A stretch of 64,000 bases of DNA from Azospirillum sp. (lineage in GTDB: Bacteria; Pseudomonadota; Alphaproteobacteria; Azospirillales; Azospirillaceae). Under the pieces are notes generated by a model, which had not been told where the DNA came from, did not search any database, and saw only the letters and a list, made by a program, of their open reading frames with translations. Position numbers and translations under genes: made by a program. The stretch spans positions 24,308 through 88,307 of the forward strand of contig JAIXPD010000007.1 of assembly GCA_027486405.1 (NCBI GenBank), given 5' to 3'. Shown here one piece after another: positions 8,483 through 18,120 of this stretch; position 1 is the first letter of the stretch, and every line of letters begins with the position of its first letter.

Positions 8483-10903
8483 TCACAGCGCCGCCATCAC
8501 CGGCTTGGACGCCGTGTCCGCCGCCGGGCGGGCGGATTTGGGCAGCAGCACGCAGGCCAGCGCGGGCAGCAGAACCAGCGCGCCCAGCATGTTCCACAGG
8601 AACATGAAGGCCAGCAGGATGCCCATGTCGGCCTGGAACTTGATCGGCGACCACACCCAGGTGGCGACCGCCACCGCCAGCGTGACCCCGGTCAGCATCA
8701 CCACCCGCCCGGTGAACAGCAACGCCCGGTAATAGGCGTCCGACAGGCTGGCCCCCTGGCGCAGATGGGACAGCATCACGCTCAACACATACAGCGCGTA
8801 ATCGACGCCGATGCCCACGCCCAGCGCGATGACCGGCAGCGTCGCCACCTTCACCCCCATGCCCAGCCACACCATCAACGCTTCGCACAGGATCGAGGTC
8901 AGCATCAGCGGCAGCACCGCCACCAGCACCGCCCGCCACGAGCGGAAGGTGATCCAGCACAGCACCACCACCGCGCCATACACCCACAGCAGCATCTCGC
9001 GCATGGCCTTGTGCACGACGATGTTGGTGGCGGCCTCGATCCCGGCGTTGCCGGCGGCCAGCACGAAGCGGACCTTCGGGCCGTTGGTCTGGGCGGCGAA
9101 CGCCTCCACCGCCGACACGACGCGGGTCAGCGTGTCGGCCTTGTGGTCCTGGAGGTAGACATAGAGCGACAGCAGCGAACAGCCCTTGTTGAACAGCTCG
9201 CGCGGGGCGTGGTTCTGCACCGATCCAAGCGCGCTGTCGTTGGCGATCAGCTCATACCATTTGACGTTCCCCTCGTTGAAGCCGACCCCGGCCAGCTTGC
9301 TGAGTCCGGCCATCGAATGGGTGGCCTCCACGCCGGGAAGCTGCTCCAGCGACCAGGCGAGCCGGTCCACCGCCGACAGGGTGGCGTAGCTGGTGCAACG
9401 GTCGTTCGGCGTTTCCACCATGACGACGAAGATGTCCGAACTGGCCGCGTAGTTGGCCACCATGAACGCGCTGTCGCGGTTGTAACGGGAATCGGCCCGC
9501 AGCTCCGGCGCGCCGGGGTCGAGGTCGCCCACCTTCAAATCCAGGCTGACGACGTAACCGCCCACCGCCAGCCCCGCCGACAGGACGATGGCCGCCGCCG
9601 CCCAGCCGCGCCGGGTGAACAGATCCAGCGTGCGCCACAACCAATGACGCTCCGGCCCGTCCTGCTGGTCCTTTTTCAGGCTGAGCGCGGCGGCGTGGGC
9701 GCTGACGCCGAGATAGGACAACAGAATCGGCAGCAGGATGAGGTTGGTGAAGATCAGCACGGCCACGCCGATGCTGGCGATCACCGCCAAATCCTGGATC
9801 GCCTGGATGGGGATGATGATGAGAACGGCAAACCCCACCGCGTCGCACAGCAGCGCCGTCAACCCGGCCAGAAACAGGCGGCGGAAGGTGTAACGGGCGG
9901 CGACCACCTTGTGCGTGCCGCGCCCGATGTCCTGCATGATGCCGTTCATCTTCTGCGCGCCGTGACTCATGCCGATGGCGAAGACCAGGAAGGGAACCAG
10001 GATCGAATAGGGATCCAGCTCGTACCCGATCAGCGCCAGAACGCCGCACTGCCACAGCACCGCCACCAGCGAACACACCACCACCAGCAGCGTGGAGCGG
10101 ACACAGCGGGTGTAGCCGAACACCACCGCCCCGGCGATCGCCACCGCCAGCAGGAAGAACAGCATCACCTGTTCCAACCCTTCGATCAGATCGCCCACCA
10201 CCTTGGCAAAGCCGGTGATGTGGATGCGGACGCGGTCGGTCTGGTAGCGCTGGCGGATGTCCTCCAGACGGTCCGACAGGGCGCGGTAATCCAGCGGCTT
10301 GCCGGTCTGCGGATCGGCGTCGAGCAGCGGGACAAACAGCACGCTGGAGCGGAAATTCGTGGCGACGAGCTGCCCGACCTCGCCCGAGCGTTCGACGTTG
10401 GCGCGCAGCACCTCCAGGCTTCGCGGCGAACCGTCATAGCCATCGGGAACCACGGTTCCGCCGTCGATGCCGTCCTCGGTCACGGCGGTCCATCGGGTCG
10501 TCGGCGTCCACAGCGATTTCATGAAAGGGCGATCAACGCCGGGCAGCAGATAGACCTCGTCGTTGATCCGCCGCAGCGTGTCCTGATACCCGGCGTCGAA
10601 AATGCTGTCGCCGGTGGTTTCCACCGCGATGCGCACGGCGTTGCCCAACCCGCCCAGATCGGCCCGATGCTCCAGATAAGCCTGGATGAAGGGGTGGCGG
10701 GACGGGATGGTCTTTTCAAAACTGGCGTTCAGATCCAGCCGCAGTGCGGCCACCGACAGAAAGGCCGTGGCGATCAGGCACAGCAGAACGATCAGCGGGC
10801 GGTGGTTGAACAGCGCGCGTTCCAGCCGGTCGCCCGACGCCGGATCGAAATCCGCAAGCCGGGCCACCACCGGCTGATGGTCCATGACGTCATCGGCTTT
10901 CAT
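8483..10903 (-). CDS. MMPL/RND-superfamily inner-membrane transporter
   Basis: The 806-residue protein has the duplicated RND architecture: one N-terminal membrane helix, a large periplasmic loop, a five-helix sterol-sensing-like bundle, then the same again. Visible blocks are GDLIEGLEQVMLFFLLAVAI, FAIGMSHGAQKMNGI and VIALGVGIGVDYALYVLSVM. Such proteins move hydrophobic molecules (lipids, hopanoids, sterols) using proton motive force. The start at 10903 overlaps the stop of the preceding beta-propeller gene as ATGA, so the two are translationally coupled. It is the last gene of the aldehyde dehydrogenase operon. Direction of transport and substrate are unknown. Confidence 0.9.
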   Translation of the reverse strand: MKADDVMDHQPVVARLADFDPASGDRLERALFNHRPLIVLLCLIATAFLSVAALRLDLNASFEKTIPSRHPFIQAYLEHRADLGGLGNAVRIAVETTGDSIFDAGYQDTLRRINDEVYLLPGVDRPFMKSLWTPTTRWTAVTEDGIDGGTVVPDGYDGSPRSLEVLRANVERSGEVGQLVATNFRSSVLFVPLLDADPQTGKPLDYRALSDRLEDIRQRYQTDRVRIHITGFAKVVGDLIEGLEQVMLFFLLAVAIAGAVVFGYTRCVRSTLLVVVCSLVAVLWQCGVLALIGYELDPYSILVPFLVFAIGMSHGAQKMNGIMQDIGRGTHKVVAARYTFRRLFLAGLTALLCDAVGFAVLIIIPIQAIQDLAVIASIGVAVLIFTNLILLPILLSYLGVSAHAAALSLKKDQQDGPERHWLWRTLDLFTRRGWAAAAIVLSAGLAVGGYVVSLDLKVGDLDPGAPELRADSRYNRDSAFMVANYAASSDIFVVMVETPNDRCTSYATLSAVDRLAWSLEQLPGVEATHSMAGLSKLAGVGFNEGNVKWYELIANDSALGSVQNHAPRELFNKGCSLLSLYVYLQDHKADTLTRVVSAVEAFAAQTNGPKVRFVLAAGNAGIEAATNIVVHKAMREMLLWVYGAVVVLCWITFRSWRAVLVAVLPLMLTSILCEALMVWLGMGVKVATLPVIALGVGIGVDYALYVLSVMLSHLRQGASLSDAYYRALLFTGRVVMLTGVTLAVAVATWVWSPIKFQADMGILLAFMFLWNMLGALVLLPALACVLLPKSARPAADTASKPVMAAL

Positions 10904-12114
10904 CGCACGGATCCTTGTGCCGGGGGTTGAGAGGAAACGGGCTGAGAGGTCTGGGGCAAATCCAGCGTCAGCACCCCGCGCAGGCTGGCCAGCGCCAGAC
11001 GCCCGCCGCCGCCATCGGCCAGGGCGGTCAAGGGGGCCTTGCGGGCAGCGGCGGGTTGCACGGTGGCCCCGCCGTCGCGGCTGGTCAGCAGATCGCCGGT
11101 CTGGCTGGCCAGAACCACCCGGTTCCCGTCCAGCGCCACCGCCGCGCCGATGCCGCTGGCGACCCCGGTGTCGATGGCGGTCCAGCTCTCGCCCCGGTCG
11201 GTGGAGCGGTAGAGGCTGCCGCGCAGGCCATAGGCCAGCAACCCGCCATCCGCCATGGTCAACGCGCCGAACCAACTGCCCTTGTAGGGAGAGGGCAAGG
11301 CGGCGAAACGTTCACCCCCATCGGTGGAGCGCAGCAGCAAGCCCTGCTCCCCCACGATGTAGAGGTCGCCCGCCGCCGGTCCCTGTCCTTTGGTGATGCC
11401 GTAGAGATGCAGCCCCCTGGGGTTGTCGAGCCGGCGCATCCACGGCGTCCAGCTTCGCCCGCCATCCTGGGTGCGGAAGGCCAGATTGTAGGCGCCGACG
11501 ATGATCCCCTCGCGCTCATTGGCGAAAAAGAGGTCGAGGAAGGGCTTGTCCGGCCCCTCCTCGACCAGGCGCAGGGAGGTTTCCCGCAACCCGTCCGTGT
11601 CGGGCGCGCCCAGACGGGCCAGCTCGGCGGCGGTCTGCGCGACCAGCCGCGCCGCCGCCGCCCCGTCCAACTGCTTGGTCCAGCTTTCGCCGCCATCGTC
11701 GCTGCGCAGCACCACACCGAAATGGCCAACCGCCCAGCCCGTCCGTTCCGTGACGAAACGGACGGCGGTCAGGCTGACGCTGACCGGAACGCGGGCCTGC
11801 CGCCAGCGCCCGCCCCGGTCGTCCGACAGCAGGATGATGCCGCGTTCGCCGACGGCGACCAGCCGTTGACCGGCACGGGCCAGCCCCAGCATGGCCGCCC
11901 CCGCCGCCTTGGGCGTGACCAGCGCCGCTTGCGTCAGCACAGGAAACGCGCCAGCGTCGGTTTTGGCGGCCTCGGCGCTGACGGTTTCGGCGCGGGCGGT
12001 TTCAGCGCGGACAGCCTGCGCCATCGGCAACGCCAGCGCGACCAGTGCGACCAGCGCCCCGGCGACGGCGACCGCCGCCACCGGACCACGCCCAAAGGAA
12101 ATGCGGGTCTTCAT
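10900..12114 (-). CDS. Secreted YCF48/BNR-type beta-propeller protein
   Basis: The 404-residue protein has an N-terminal signal peptide (basic MKTRISFGRG, then an Ala/Val/Leu core ending near AQAVRAETA). Repeated blades resemble those of photosystem II stability factor YCF48, with blade signatures SDDRGGRW, SDDGGESWTK, RTQDGGRSWT and STDRGESWTA. It is expected in the periplasm, attached to or scaffolding partners. In many proteobacteria this family is encoded next to an MMPL protein and DUF1329/DUF1302 genes, as here. The name 'photosynthesis assembly factor' is misleading in this context. No catalytic residues are evident. Confidence 0.88.
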   Translation of the reverse strand: MKTRISFGRGPVAAVAVAGALVALVALALPMAQAVRAETARAETVSAEAAKTDAGAFPVLTQAALVTPKAAGAAMLGLARAGQRLVAVGERGIILLSDDRGGRWRQARVPVSVSLTAVRFVTERTGWAVGHFGVVLRSDDGGESWTKQLDGAAAARLVAQTAAELARLGAPDTDGLRETSLRLVEEGPDKPFLDLFFANEREGIIVGAYNLAFRTQDGGRSWTPWMRRLDNPRGLHLYGITKGQGPAAGDLYIVGEQGLLLRSTDGGERFAALPSPYKGSWFGALTMADGGLLAYGLRGSLYRSTDRGESWTAIDTGVASGIGAAVALDGNRVVLASQTGDLLTSRDGGATVQPAAARKAPLTALADGGGGRLALASLRGVLTLDLPQTSQPVSSQPPAQGSVR

Positions 12115-12151
12115 GCGCGCTCTTCCTGAACAGATGCGAGGGGGTGGGAGA

Positions 12152-13510
12152 TCACTGGACGCTGCGCCCGGCCAGATCGTCGGGGCTGAAGGCGTCCGCC
12201 GGACGGCGCGGGACCGCCTTGTACTGGGTCGGCAGACCGTTCGACGCCGCGTTCAGATAGTAGGAGCCGGTGCGCAGGTCATAGCCACCCCACATCACCG
12301 AACCGACCAGGGCGGGCAGATCGGGGGCCAGCAGGGTCAGGGTGTAGTTGTGCCGCCACAACTGCCCTTGCGCGTCCCACCCATCGAACATCAGGATCTG
12401 CCAACTGTCTTCGTCCAGGTAATAGCGGCGCTTGGGCACGACGTGGCGCTTGCCGTCCGACAGGGTGGCGTCCACCACCCACACGCGGTGCAGCTCCCAG
12501 CGGACCAGATCGGGATTCAGATGCTGCGGGCCGAGCAGTTTGTCGGGATCGGCGGCGGCGGCGCGGTTGTTGTTGTAGGGGACGTACATCTCCTTCTTGC
12601 CGACCAGCTTGAAATCATGGTGATCGACCGGGCCGAACATCATGAACGCCTCGTCGAAGAAGCCCACGCCCGAGGTGACGAAATCGGGGGTGTCGTAGGC
12701 GACCGATGGCGCGCGGCGCACCCGGCGCTGACCGACCAGATACTGCCAGATGGCGCGGGCCTTCTCGGCGCTGGAGGATTCATGCACGAGGATCGCTTCG
12801 CCCGCGCGCGAGCTGGGGCGGCTCTGGATGAATTTGCCGTACTGGAAAATCCCCTTGTAACCGTCCAGGGATCCGTCCTTGTAGTTGTAAGGGTATTGCA
12901 GATACTCGTCGCCCGCCGACGCCTGGACCTTGTTGCCGTCCGGCGTCACCACCCAGGTCCCCAGCGAATATTCCACGCTCTCGCCCAGCCAGCTCAGGCG
13001 GTAGTTCCAGATCGCCTCATAGCCGTTGGTCGGGATGGGAAAGGGAATGCCGCCATAGGCCCCCTCCACCGCGTGGCCGCCGTTGGTCAGCTTGGCGCGG
13101 GTGGCGTTCTTGGCGGTGTTGTCATAGACCCATTGCGGGGCCGCCGCGCTGCGCCGGGTGGGATAGACGTCCAGCCGCAGGCCGGGGTGTTTGGCCAGCA
13201 GGGCGCGGGTCCCGTCGCTCAGCTTCTCGGCGTGTTGGGCGGCGTTCTTGCCGGTGATGGCCAGGGTCGGCTTGTCGTCGGCGAAGGGATCGGGACGGGG
13301 GCCGCCGGGGGTGTAGCCGGGCAGCGGCTTGGTGTATCCACCCTCCCAACGGGGAATCGTCCCCTCCTTGTTGCCCGCCCGTTCGGCCCCCATCGGGGTC
13401 AGACTGGTGGCCAGCTTTGCCGCCTCCTCGGCGGTGACAAGGGCGAAGGCGGTCCCGCTGTGGGCGCACAGCAGCGCACCGGCGGCGGCCAGAATCATGG
13501 TCGCTTTCAT
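12152..13510 (-). CDS. DUF1329 periplasmic protein
   Basis: The 452-residue protein starts at the ATG at 13510 with a clear signal peptide (MKATMILAAAGALLCAHSGT, cleavage near AFA). An upstream in-frame start would bury that signal. The mature part carries DUF1329 landmarks: LTPMGAERAGNKEG, DEYLQYPYNYKDG, and WVVDATLSDGKRHVVPKRRY followed by YLDEDSWQI. The family is related in fold to lipoprotein-handling LolB-type barrels, suggesting binding of a hydrophobic ligand in the periplasm. It is almost always adjacent to a DUF1302 gene, as here with a 26-base gap. The biochemical role is unproven. Confidence 0.88.
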   Translation of the reverse strand: MKATMILAAAGALLCAHSGTAFALVTAEEAAKLATSLTPMGAERAGNKEGTIPRWEGGYTKPLPGYTPGGPRPDPFADDKPTLAITGKNAAQHAEKLSDGTRALLAKHPGLRLDVYPTRRSAAAPQWVYDNTAKNATRAKLTNGGHAVEGAYGGIPFPIPTNGYEAIWNYRLSWLGESVEYSLGTWVVTPDGNKVQASAGDEYLQYPYNYKDGSLDGYKGIFQYGKFIQSRPSSRAGEAILVHESSSAEKARAIWQYLVGQRRVRRAPSVAYDTPDFVTSGVGFFDEAFMMFGPVDHHDFKLVGKKEMYVPYNNNRAAAADPDKLLGPQHLNPDLVRWELHRVWVVDATLSDGKRHVVPKRRYYLDEDSWQILMFDGWDAQGQLWRHNYTLTLLAPDLPALVGSVMWGGYDLRTGSYYLNAASNGLPTQYKAVPRRPADAFSPDDLAGRSVQ

Positions 13511-13536
13511 GGAACAGACTCCTGGAAATTCGGTGT

Positions 13537-15210
13537 TCAGAAGGAACGCTTCACGTAGGCGCCGATGAAATCGCGCCCCGCCATCGTCTGTTTGAAGGTC
13601 AGCTTCTGGACCGGTGTGGCGGTTGGGTCGGCGGCGGTCAGCAGCACGCCCGCCGGGCCGAAATAGTGGGTGGCGTTGATGCCGAAATTCCACGTCGATT
13701 GGTAAGTGAAATCGGCCCCGATGCTGATGTCGCCCCCGCGCGAGGCCCCGCCGTTGAAATTGCCGACGGCGGACGAACGGCCATAGGGGTTGAAACCGAT
13801 GCCGATCGGGATGTTCACGTCCAGCCCGTTGGTGATCTGGAAATAGGTCGGGGTGAAGACCGCGCGGACGCCCAGCGCCGATTTGGTGCTGTTGGGGTCG
13901 AGCGCCAACGGGTTCTTGTCGATGCCGACCCGCGTGTTCCAGGCGATTTCAGCGGCGATCGACGCCCCATCCCACAAGCTGTTCGGGGTGAAGGCGTAGA
14001 TGGCCGACGCCTGCGCGTGCAGCGTCCGCCCCACCGCGTAGAGCGGGTGCGCCTTGTTGTCGGCCAGCACGCCGGGCAGCGCGGTTTGCGGGTCGCTGAC
14101 CAGCGGCGCGTTCCAGCGGTAGGACACCTCGCCCGCCACGTTGGCGCGGCCCACCACCGTGCTGACGCTGGCCCCGACCGTGCGGACGTTTTCGGCGTAG
14201 ACGTGGCGCAGTTCGCCGATGTTGCCGGATTGAAGCTGCCCCAGCGTCGGCCGGGCGTTGGGCACGAAATAGAGCTGCGGCGTCTTGTCGTGATACTGGG
14301 CGAAGTAGAGTCCCAGCTCGTAATCGGTGTCTTCCGGGGTGTAGCGCACCTGCGCGCCGAACTGGCCGCTGTCGCGCGCCTTGATGTCCTGGCCGCGCCA
14401 GAAGGCCGCCGGGCCGCCGCCGGGCAACACCGGGCCGCCGACGACGATGCGCTCCGCCCCATCCCCGACAAAATCGGCCGAGCTGAGGGCGCTGCCCGCC
14501 GCCGGCAGGCGCGTTTTGCGCCATTGCAGTTGGTAATAACCGCCGACGGACAGGTTTTCGCGAAGCTGGACGTTGCCGGACGCCTGCCAGACCGGCAACA
14601 GAACCTCTTTGAACGGGGTGCTGGGGACGCTCAACAGCTTGATGAGGTCGATGGGCTGCTGGGCGGCGGCCACCCCGTTGGCCCCGAAGAACAGGCTTTC
14701 GCCATAGATCAGCGAATGACGCCCCAACCGCCCGGACACGCGGGTGTCACCAACCGTGCCGTTGCCATAGGCAAAGGCGTCCATCAGCTCGACGTTGCGG
14801 CCATGCACGGTGCGGGTCGCCCCGGTGAACCGGGTGTTGGACACGCTGGTCGAATTGGCGGTGGCGGGGGAATCGTTGTCATTGTCGCGCAGGTAGAGCG
14901 TGTCGAACCACGCCGCCCCGCTGGCGCGGAACCCATAATCACGCGTGCCCACCGTCAGCTCCGACAGGATGTCGGCGCGGTTGGAGGTGAAGCCCGCCTG
15001 AAAATTCCGGTTGCCGTCGTCCAGATTGGTGTCGGTCAGCATCGACGATTTCGGATCGCTCAAGCGATAGGATGTGCTGTATTTGACCGTGTTGTCCCAG
15101 GTGATCTTGAAATCGCTGTCATCGAAGGTGAAGGTTTCGGCGCGCGCGGGCAGCACGGGGCCGACGGCGACGGCGACCAACGCCGTACCGGCCAGAAAAT
15201 ACCGTTTCAT
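13537..15210 (-). CDS. DUF1302 outer-membrane beta-barrel protein
   Basis: The 557-residue protein has a signal peptide (MKRYFLAGTALVAVAVGPVL, cleavage after ARA). A long series of alternating polar and aromatic strands typical of an outer-membrane barrel follows, with FTFDDSDFKITWDNTVKYST near the mature N terminus and DFIGAYVKRSF at the C terminus. It ends in an aromatic residue, as expected for insertion by the Bam machinery. DUF1302 proteins are predicted porins or uptake channels and co-occur with DUF1329. Position in the operon behind alcohol and aldehyde dehydrogenases suggests entry of the substrate being oxidised, or export of a toxic intermediate. Confidence 0.88.
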   Translation of the reverse strand: MKRYFLAGTALVAVAVGPVLPARAETFTFDDSDFKITWDNTVKYSTSYRLSDPKSSMLTDTNLDDGNRNFQAGFTSNRADILSELTVGTRDYGFRASGAAWFDTLYLRDNDNDSPATANSTSVSNTRFTGATRTVHGRNVELMDAFAYGNGTVGDTRVSGRLGRHSLIYGESLFFGANGVAAAQQPIDLIKLLSVPSTPFKEVLLPVWQASGNVQLRENLSVGGYYQLQWRKTRLPAAGSALSSADFVGDGAERIVVGGPVLPGGGPAAFWRGQDIKARDSGQFGAQVRYTPEDTDYELGLYFAQYHDKTPQLYFVPNARPTLGQLQSGNIGELRHVYAENVRTVGASVSTVVGRANVAGEVSYRWNAPLVSDPQTALPGVLADNKAHPLYAVGRTLHAQASAIYAFTPNSLWDGASIAAEIAWNTRVGIDKNPLALDPNSTKSALGVRAVFTPTYFQITNGLDVNIPIGIGFNPYGRSSAVGNFNGGASRGGDISIGADFTYQSTWNFGINATHYFGPAGVLLTAADPTATPVQKLTFKQTMAGRDFIGAYVKRSF

Positions 15211-15307
15211 GCGGTGCGTTTCCCTGTGTGTGGGTTTTCGGATGCGGACGGCCCTTGGGTTGGCGTCCTTTCTTGGTTGTTGGTCTCCAAAAACGCGGAT
15301 GCTGCGG

Positions 15308-16426
15308 TCAGGCGGACGGGGCGGCGGCCTCCATCATCAGGACCGGCTTGATGGTGCGCCCCGCCTCCATGTCGTGGATCGCCTCGTCGATGGCGGAAAA
15401 GGGATAGGCGCGGATCATCCGGTCGAAGGGAAAGCGGCCCTGCCGGTTCAGCGCGATCAGGGTGGGGATGAAGGTGTCGGACTTGGCGTCACCCTCGACG
15501 ATGCCGATCAGACGCCGCCCGCCGCTCATGAAATGCACCTGATCCAGGGTGATTTCGCTGCCCATCGGCGACGCGCCCAGCACGCCGCAGCGCCCGCGCG
15601 GGGCCAGGCACGCCATCGCGTCGCGGATGACCGCCGCCCGCCCGGTGGTGTCCAGCGCGTGGTTCAGCCCGCCCCCGGTCAGGGCCAGGATCGGATCGAC
15701 GACGCTGCCCGCCTGCGGGTTGAAACAATGGGTGGCCCCCACCTCGCGGGCGAAATCCAGGCGGGCGTCGTTGATGTCCACCGCGATGATGGTGGTGGCC
15801 CCGACCACGCGGGCGGCCATCACCGCCGACAGCCCGACCGACCCCGCGCCGAACACGGCGATGGATTGGCCCGCCGTGACCTCCAGCGCGTTCATCACCG
15901 CCCCGGCCCCCGTCTGCACCCCGCAGGCCAGCGGCCCCAGCAACGCCAACGGCGCGTCGGCGGGGACCTTCACGACGTTTTGCTCCCGACACAGCGCGTG
16001 GCTGGCGAAGGAGGATTGGCCGAAAAAGTGGCTGTGGATCCGCTCCCCTTCCCGCGACAGCGCGGTCGTGCCGTCCGGGCGGGCGGCGAAGAAGTTGCGG
16101 GGAAAGAACTCGTGGCAATAGCTGTGGGCGTGGTCGGCGCAGCTTGGGCAGGTCCCGCAGGAATTGAAGGTCATCACCACCGGATCGCCCGGCTTGACCT
16201 TGGTGACGGACCGGCCGACCCGTTCGACCACGCCCGCCCCTTCATGCCCCAGCACCACCGGCAACGGCGTGGGCAACATGCCGTCGCGCACGACAAGATC
16301 GGTGTGGCACACCCCGGTGGCGACGACGCGGACCAGCACCTCGTCGTCGCGCGGGTCTTCCAGTTCCAGGGTTTCGATGGACAGCGGCCCCTTGGGCACG
16401 CGGGCGACGGCGGCGTGAATGCGCAT
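15308..16426 (-). CDS. Zinc-dependent alcohol dehydrogenase, aryl/benzyl alcohol type
   Basis: The 372-residue cytoplasmic medium-chain dehydrogenase oxidises a primary, probably aromatic, alcohol to the aldehyde with NAD. Catalytic zinc ligands are in TGVCHTD and LGHEGAG; the structural zinc cysteines are in CGTCPSCADHAHSYC. The Rossmann motif is VFGAGSVGLSAVMAA, and the aspartate in VDIND indicates NAD preference. Its layout matches benzyl alcohol dehydrogenase (XylB-like) proteins. GAGGAGG stands 5-6 bases before the ATG. It follows the aldehyde dehydrogenase by 12 bases, so the two form a metabolic pair. The exact alcohol is not determined. Confidence 0.88.
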   Translation of the reverse strand: MRIHAAVARVPKGPLSIETLELEDPRDDEVLVRVVATGVCHTDLVVRDGMLPTPLPVVLGHEGAGVVERVGRSVTKVKPGDPVVMTFNSCGTCPSCADHAHSYCHEFFPRNFFAARPDGTTALSREGERIHSHFFGQSSFASHALCREQNVVKVPADAPLALLGPLACGVQTGAGAVMNALEVTAGQSIAVFGAGSVGLSAVMAARVVGATTIIAVDINDARLDFAREVGATHCFNPQAGSVVDPILALTGGGLNHALDTTGRAAVIRDAMACLAPRGRCGVLGASPMGSEITLDQVHFMSGGRRLIGIVEGDAKSDTFIPTLIALNRQGRFPFDRMIRAYPFSAIDEAIHDMEAGRTIKPVLMMEAAAPSA

Positions 16427-16438
16427 GCCGGGTCCTCC

Positions 16439-17917
16439 TCAGAACGGGTAGGCGGGCGGGGTGGGCTTGACCGTGGTCCAGCGCCATTGCGTGAACTGCT
16501 CCCAATCGGCGGGGCCGCCGACCGCGCCGCCGTTGCCCGACGCCCCGCGCCCGGCAAACGGGTTCACGCACTCGTCGGCCACGGTCTGGTCGTTGACATG
16601 GACCATGCCGGTGTTGAGCCGATCCGCAATCGCCATGGCGCGGGCAAGGTTGGGCGAGATCACGGCACCCGACAGGCCGTATTCGGTGCGGTTGGCCAGC
16701 GCCACCGCCTCGTCGTCGCTGGCGAAGGTGGCGATGGTGGCGACCGGGCCGAACACCTCCTCCTCGAAGGCCCGCATGCCGGGGCGCACGCCCGACAGCA
16801 CGGTCGGGCGGTAGAACAGCCCTTCGAAGGTGCCACCCGATTCCAGGCGGGCACCCGCCGCCACGGTGTCCTGCACGATGGCGTGGACGCGGTCGCGCTG
16901 CCGCGCGTCGATCAACGGGCCGAGCGCCACGGTCCCGGTCGCCGGATCGCCCACCGGCAGGCGGCTGGCCTTTTCCACCAAGCGCGCGACCAGCGCCGGG
17001 GCGATGCGCTCCTGCACCAGGATGCGGCCCGACGCCATGCAGATCTGGCCCTGGTGCAGATAGGCCCCCCAGGCGACGTTGCGCGCGGCCAGATCGAGAT
17101 CGGCGTCGTCCAGGATGATGAGCGCGCTTTTGCCGCCAAGCTCCAGCGCGGTTTTCTTCAGATGGCGTCCGGCCAATTCGCCGATGCGCCGCCCGACGTT
17201 GGTCGATCCGGTGAAACCGATCATGCGGATGTTGGGGTCCGTCACCAGCGCCTCGCCCGCGTCGGCCCCGCCGGGCAGGACGTGCAGAACCCCCGGCGGC
17301 AAGCCTGCCTCTTCAAAGGCGCGGGCGATGATGAAGCCGCCCGTCACCGGCGTGCGCGGGTCGGGCTTCAGCACCACCGCGTTGCCAGCGGCCAGCGCCG
17401 GGGCCACCGCGCGCAGCGACAGGATCAGCGGAAAGTTGAAGGGGGAGATGACGCCGACCACCCCGTGCGGGACCCGGCGCGCCAGACTGAGATGACCGGG
17501 GGCGGCGGGCAGCATCTGGCCGGTCGCCTCCAGCGGCATCGCCGCCGCGCGGTGCAGGATGGTGATGGCCTCGCGAACCTCGTGCTGGCCCTTGCCGGGG
17601 ATGGATCCGGTTTCGCGGACGATGGTCCGGACCAGTTCATCGGCGTTGCGCTCCAGCGCGTCCGCCGCCCGCCGGAACACCGCCGCGCGGTCGCGCGCGG
17701 GCAACGCCGCCCAGCCCGGTTGCGCCGCCGCCGCCGCCCGCGCCGCCGCCGCGACATCCTGCGGGTTGGCCATGCCGACGCGGGTCAGGACGCCGCCCGT
17801 CGCCGGTTCGCGCACGTCGCACGCGCCCCCCTGCGAGGCCCGCCACGCGCCATCGAACACGCGGTCGGCCCACACCGCCGCGTTCAGAAAGCAGGAATCC
17901 CCCTCGTCAACCGTCAC
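16439..17917 (-). CDS. NAD(P)-dependent aldehyde dehydrogenase, benzaldehyde dehydrogenase-like
   Basis: The 492-residue protein (from GTG 17917) converts the aldehyde made by the neighbouring dehydrogenase to the carboxylate. Diagnostic blocks are VVGVISPFNFPL, IGFTGSTNVGRRIGE, ALELGGKSALI (catalytic Glu), HQGQICMASGR (catalytic Cys) and EEVFGPVATIATF. The GTG start is chosen because GAGGGAGG lies 8 bases ahead; an upstream ATG at 17974 would add 19 residues containing an unusual RRREREDD run. It is the first gene behind the sigma-54 promoter at 17995-18010. Similarity to XylC and vanillin-type dehydrogenases is by motif reading only. Confidence 0.9.
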   Translation of the reverse strand: MTVDEGDSCFLNAAVWADRVFDGAWRASQGGACDVREPATGGVLTRVGMANPQDVAAAARAAAAAQPGWAALPARDRAAVFRRAADALERNADELVRTIVRETGSIPGKGQHEVREAITILHRAAAMPLEATGQMLPAAPGHLSLARRVPHGVVGVISPFNFPLILSLRAVAPALAAGNAVVLKPDPRTPVTGGFIIARAFEEAGLPPGVLHVLPGGADAGEALVTDPNIRMIGFTGSTNVGRRIGELAGRHLKKTALELGGKSALIILDDADLDLAARNVAWGAYLHQGQICMASGRILVQERIAPALVARLVEKASRLPVGDPATGTVALGPLIDARQRDRVHAIVQDTVAAGARLESGGTFEGLFYRPTVLSGVRPGMRAFEEEVFGPVATIATFASDDEAVALANRTEYGLSGAVISPNLARAMAIADRLNTGMVHVNDQTVADECVNPFAGRGASGNGGAVGGPADWEQFTQWRWTTVKPTPPAYPF

Positions 17918-17994
17918 AGCATCATCCTCCCTCTCGCGTCGTCGGGCGGGGTGGATGGTCTGTGTGATCGGCACCCCGCCTTTGCCGGTTACAG

Positions 17995-18010
17995 AGCAAG
18001 CCGCGTGCCG
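17995..18010 (-). promoter_or_regulatory. Sigma-54 (-24/-12) promoter of the ALDH-ADH-transport operon
   Basis: The minus strand reads CGGCACGCGGCTTGCT, a close match to TGGCACG-N4-TTGC. The invariant GG (18009-18008) and GC (17997-17996) are exactly 10 bases apart. Transcription would start near 17985, giving a leader of about 68 bases before the GTG. A XylR-type activator, which requires such a promoter, is encoded in the same window. Confidence 0.8.
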
Positions 18011-18120
18011 AACCGGGGAGAGGGGCGATTATCGCGAAGCAAAACAGTTATTATTTATAATCTTCAAGGGTGCCGCCGGTTTCCAGGACGCGACGCACAC
18101 ACCGGGCGGGACAACGGAGA

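Noticed and set aside
7256..10930. 1224-codon plus-strand frame
   Set aside because: It is antisense to the MMPL gene and overlaps the sigma-54 activator in another frame. Its composition (Arg/His/Gln/Pro-rich, no domain) is typical of frames created by GC-rich codon bias.
10900..12114. Photosystem assembly role for the YCF48-like protein
   Set aside because: The name comes from fold similarity only. No photosynthesis gene is present and the operon context is alcohol oxidation and transport.
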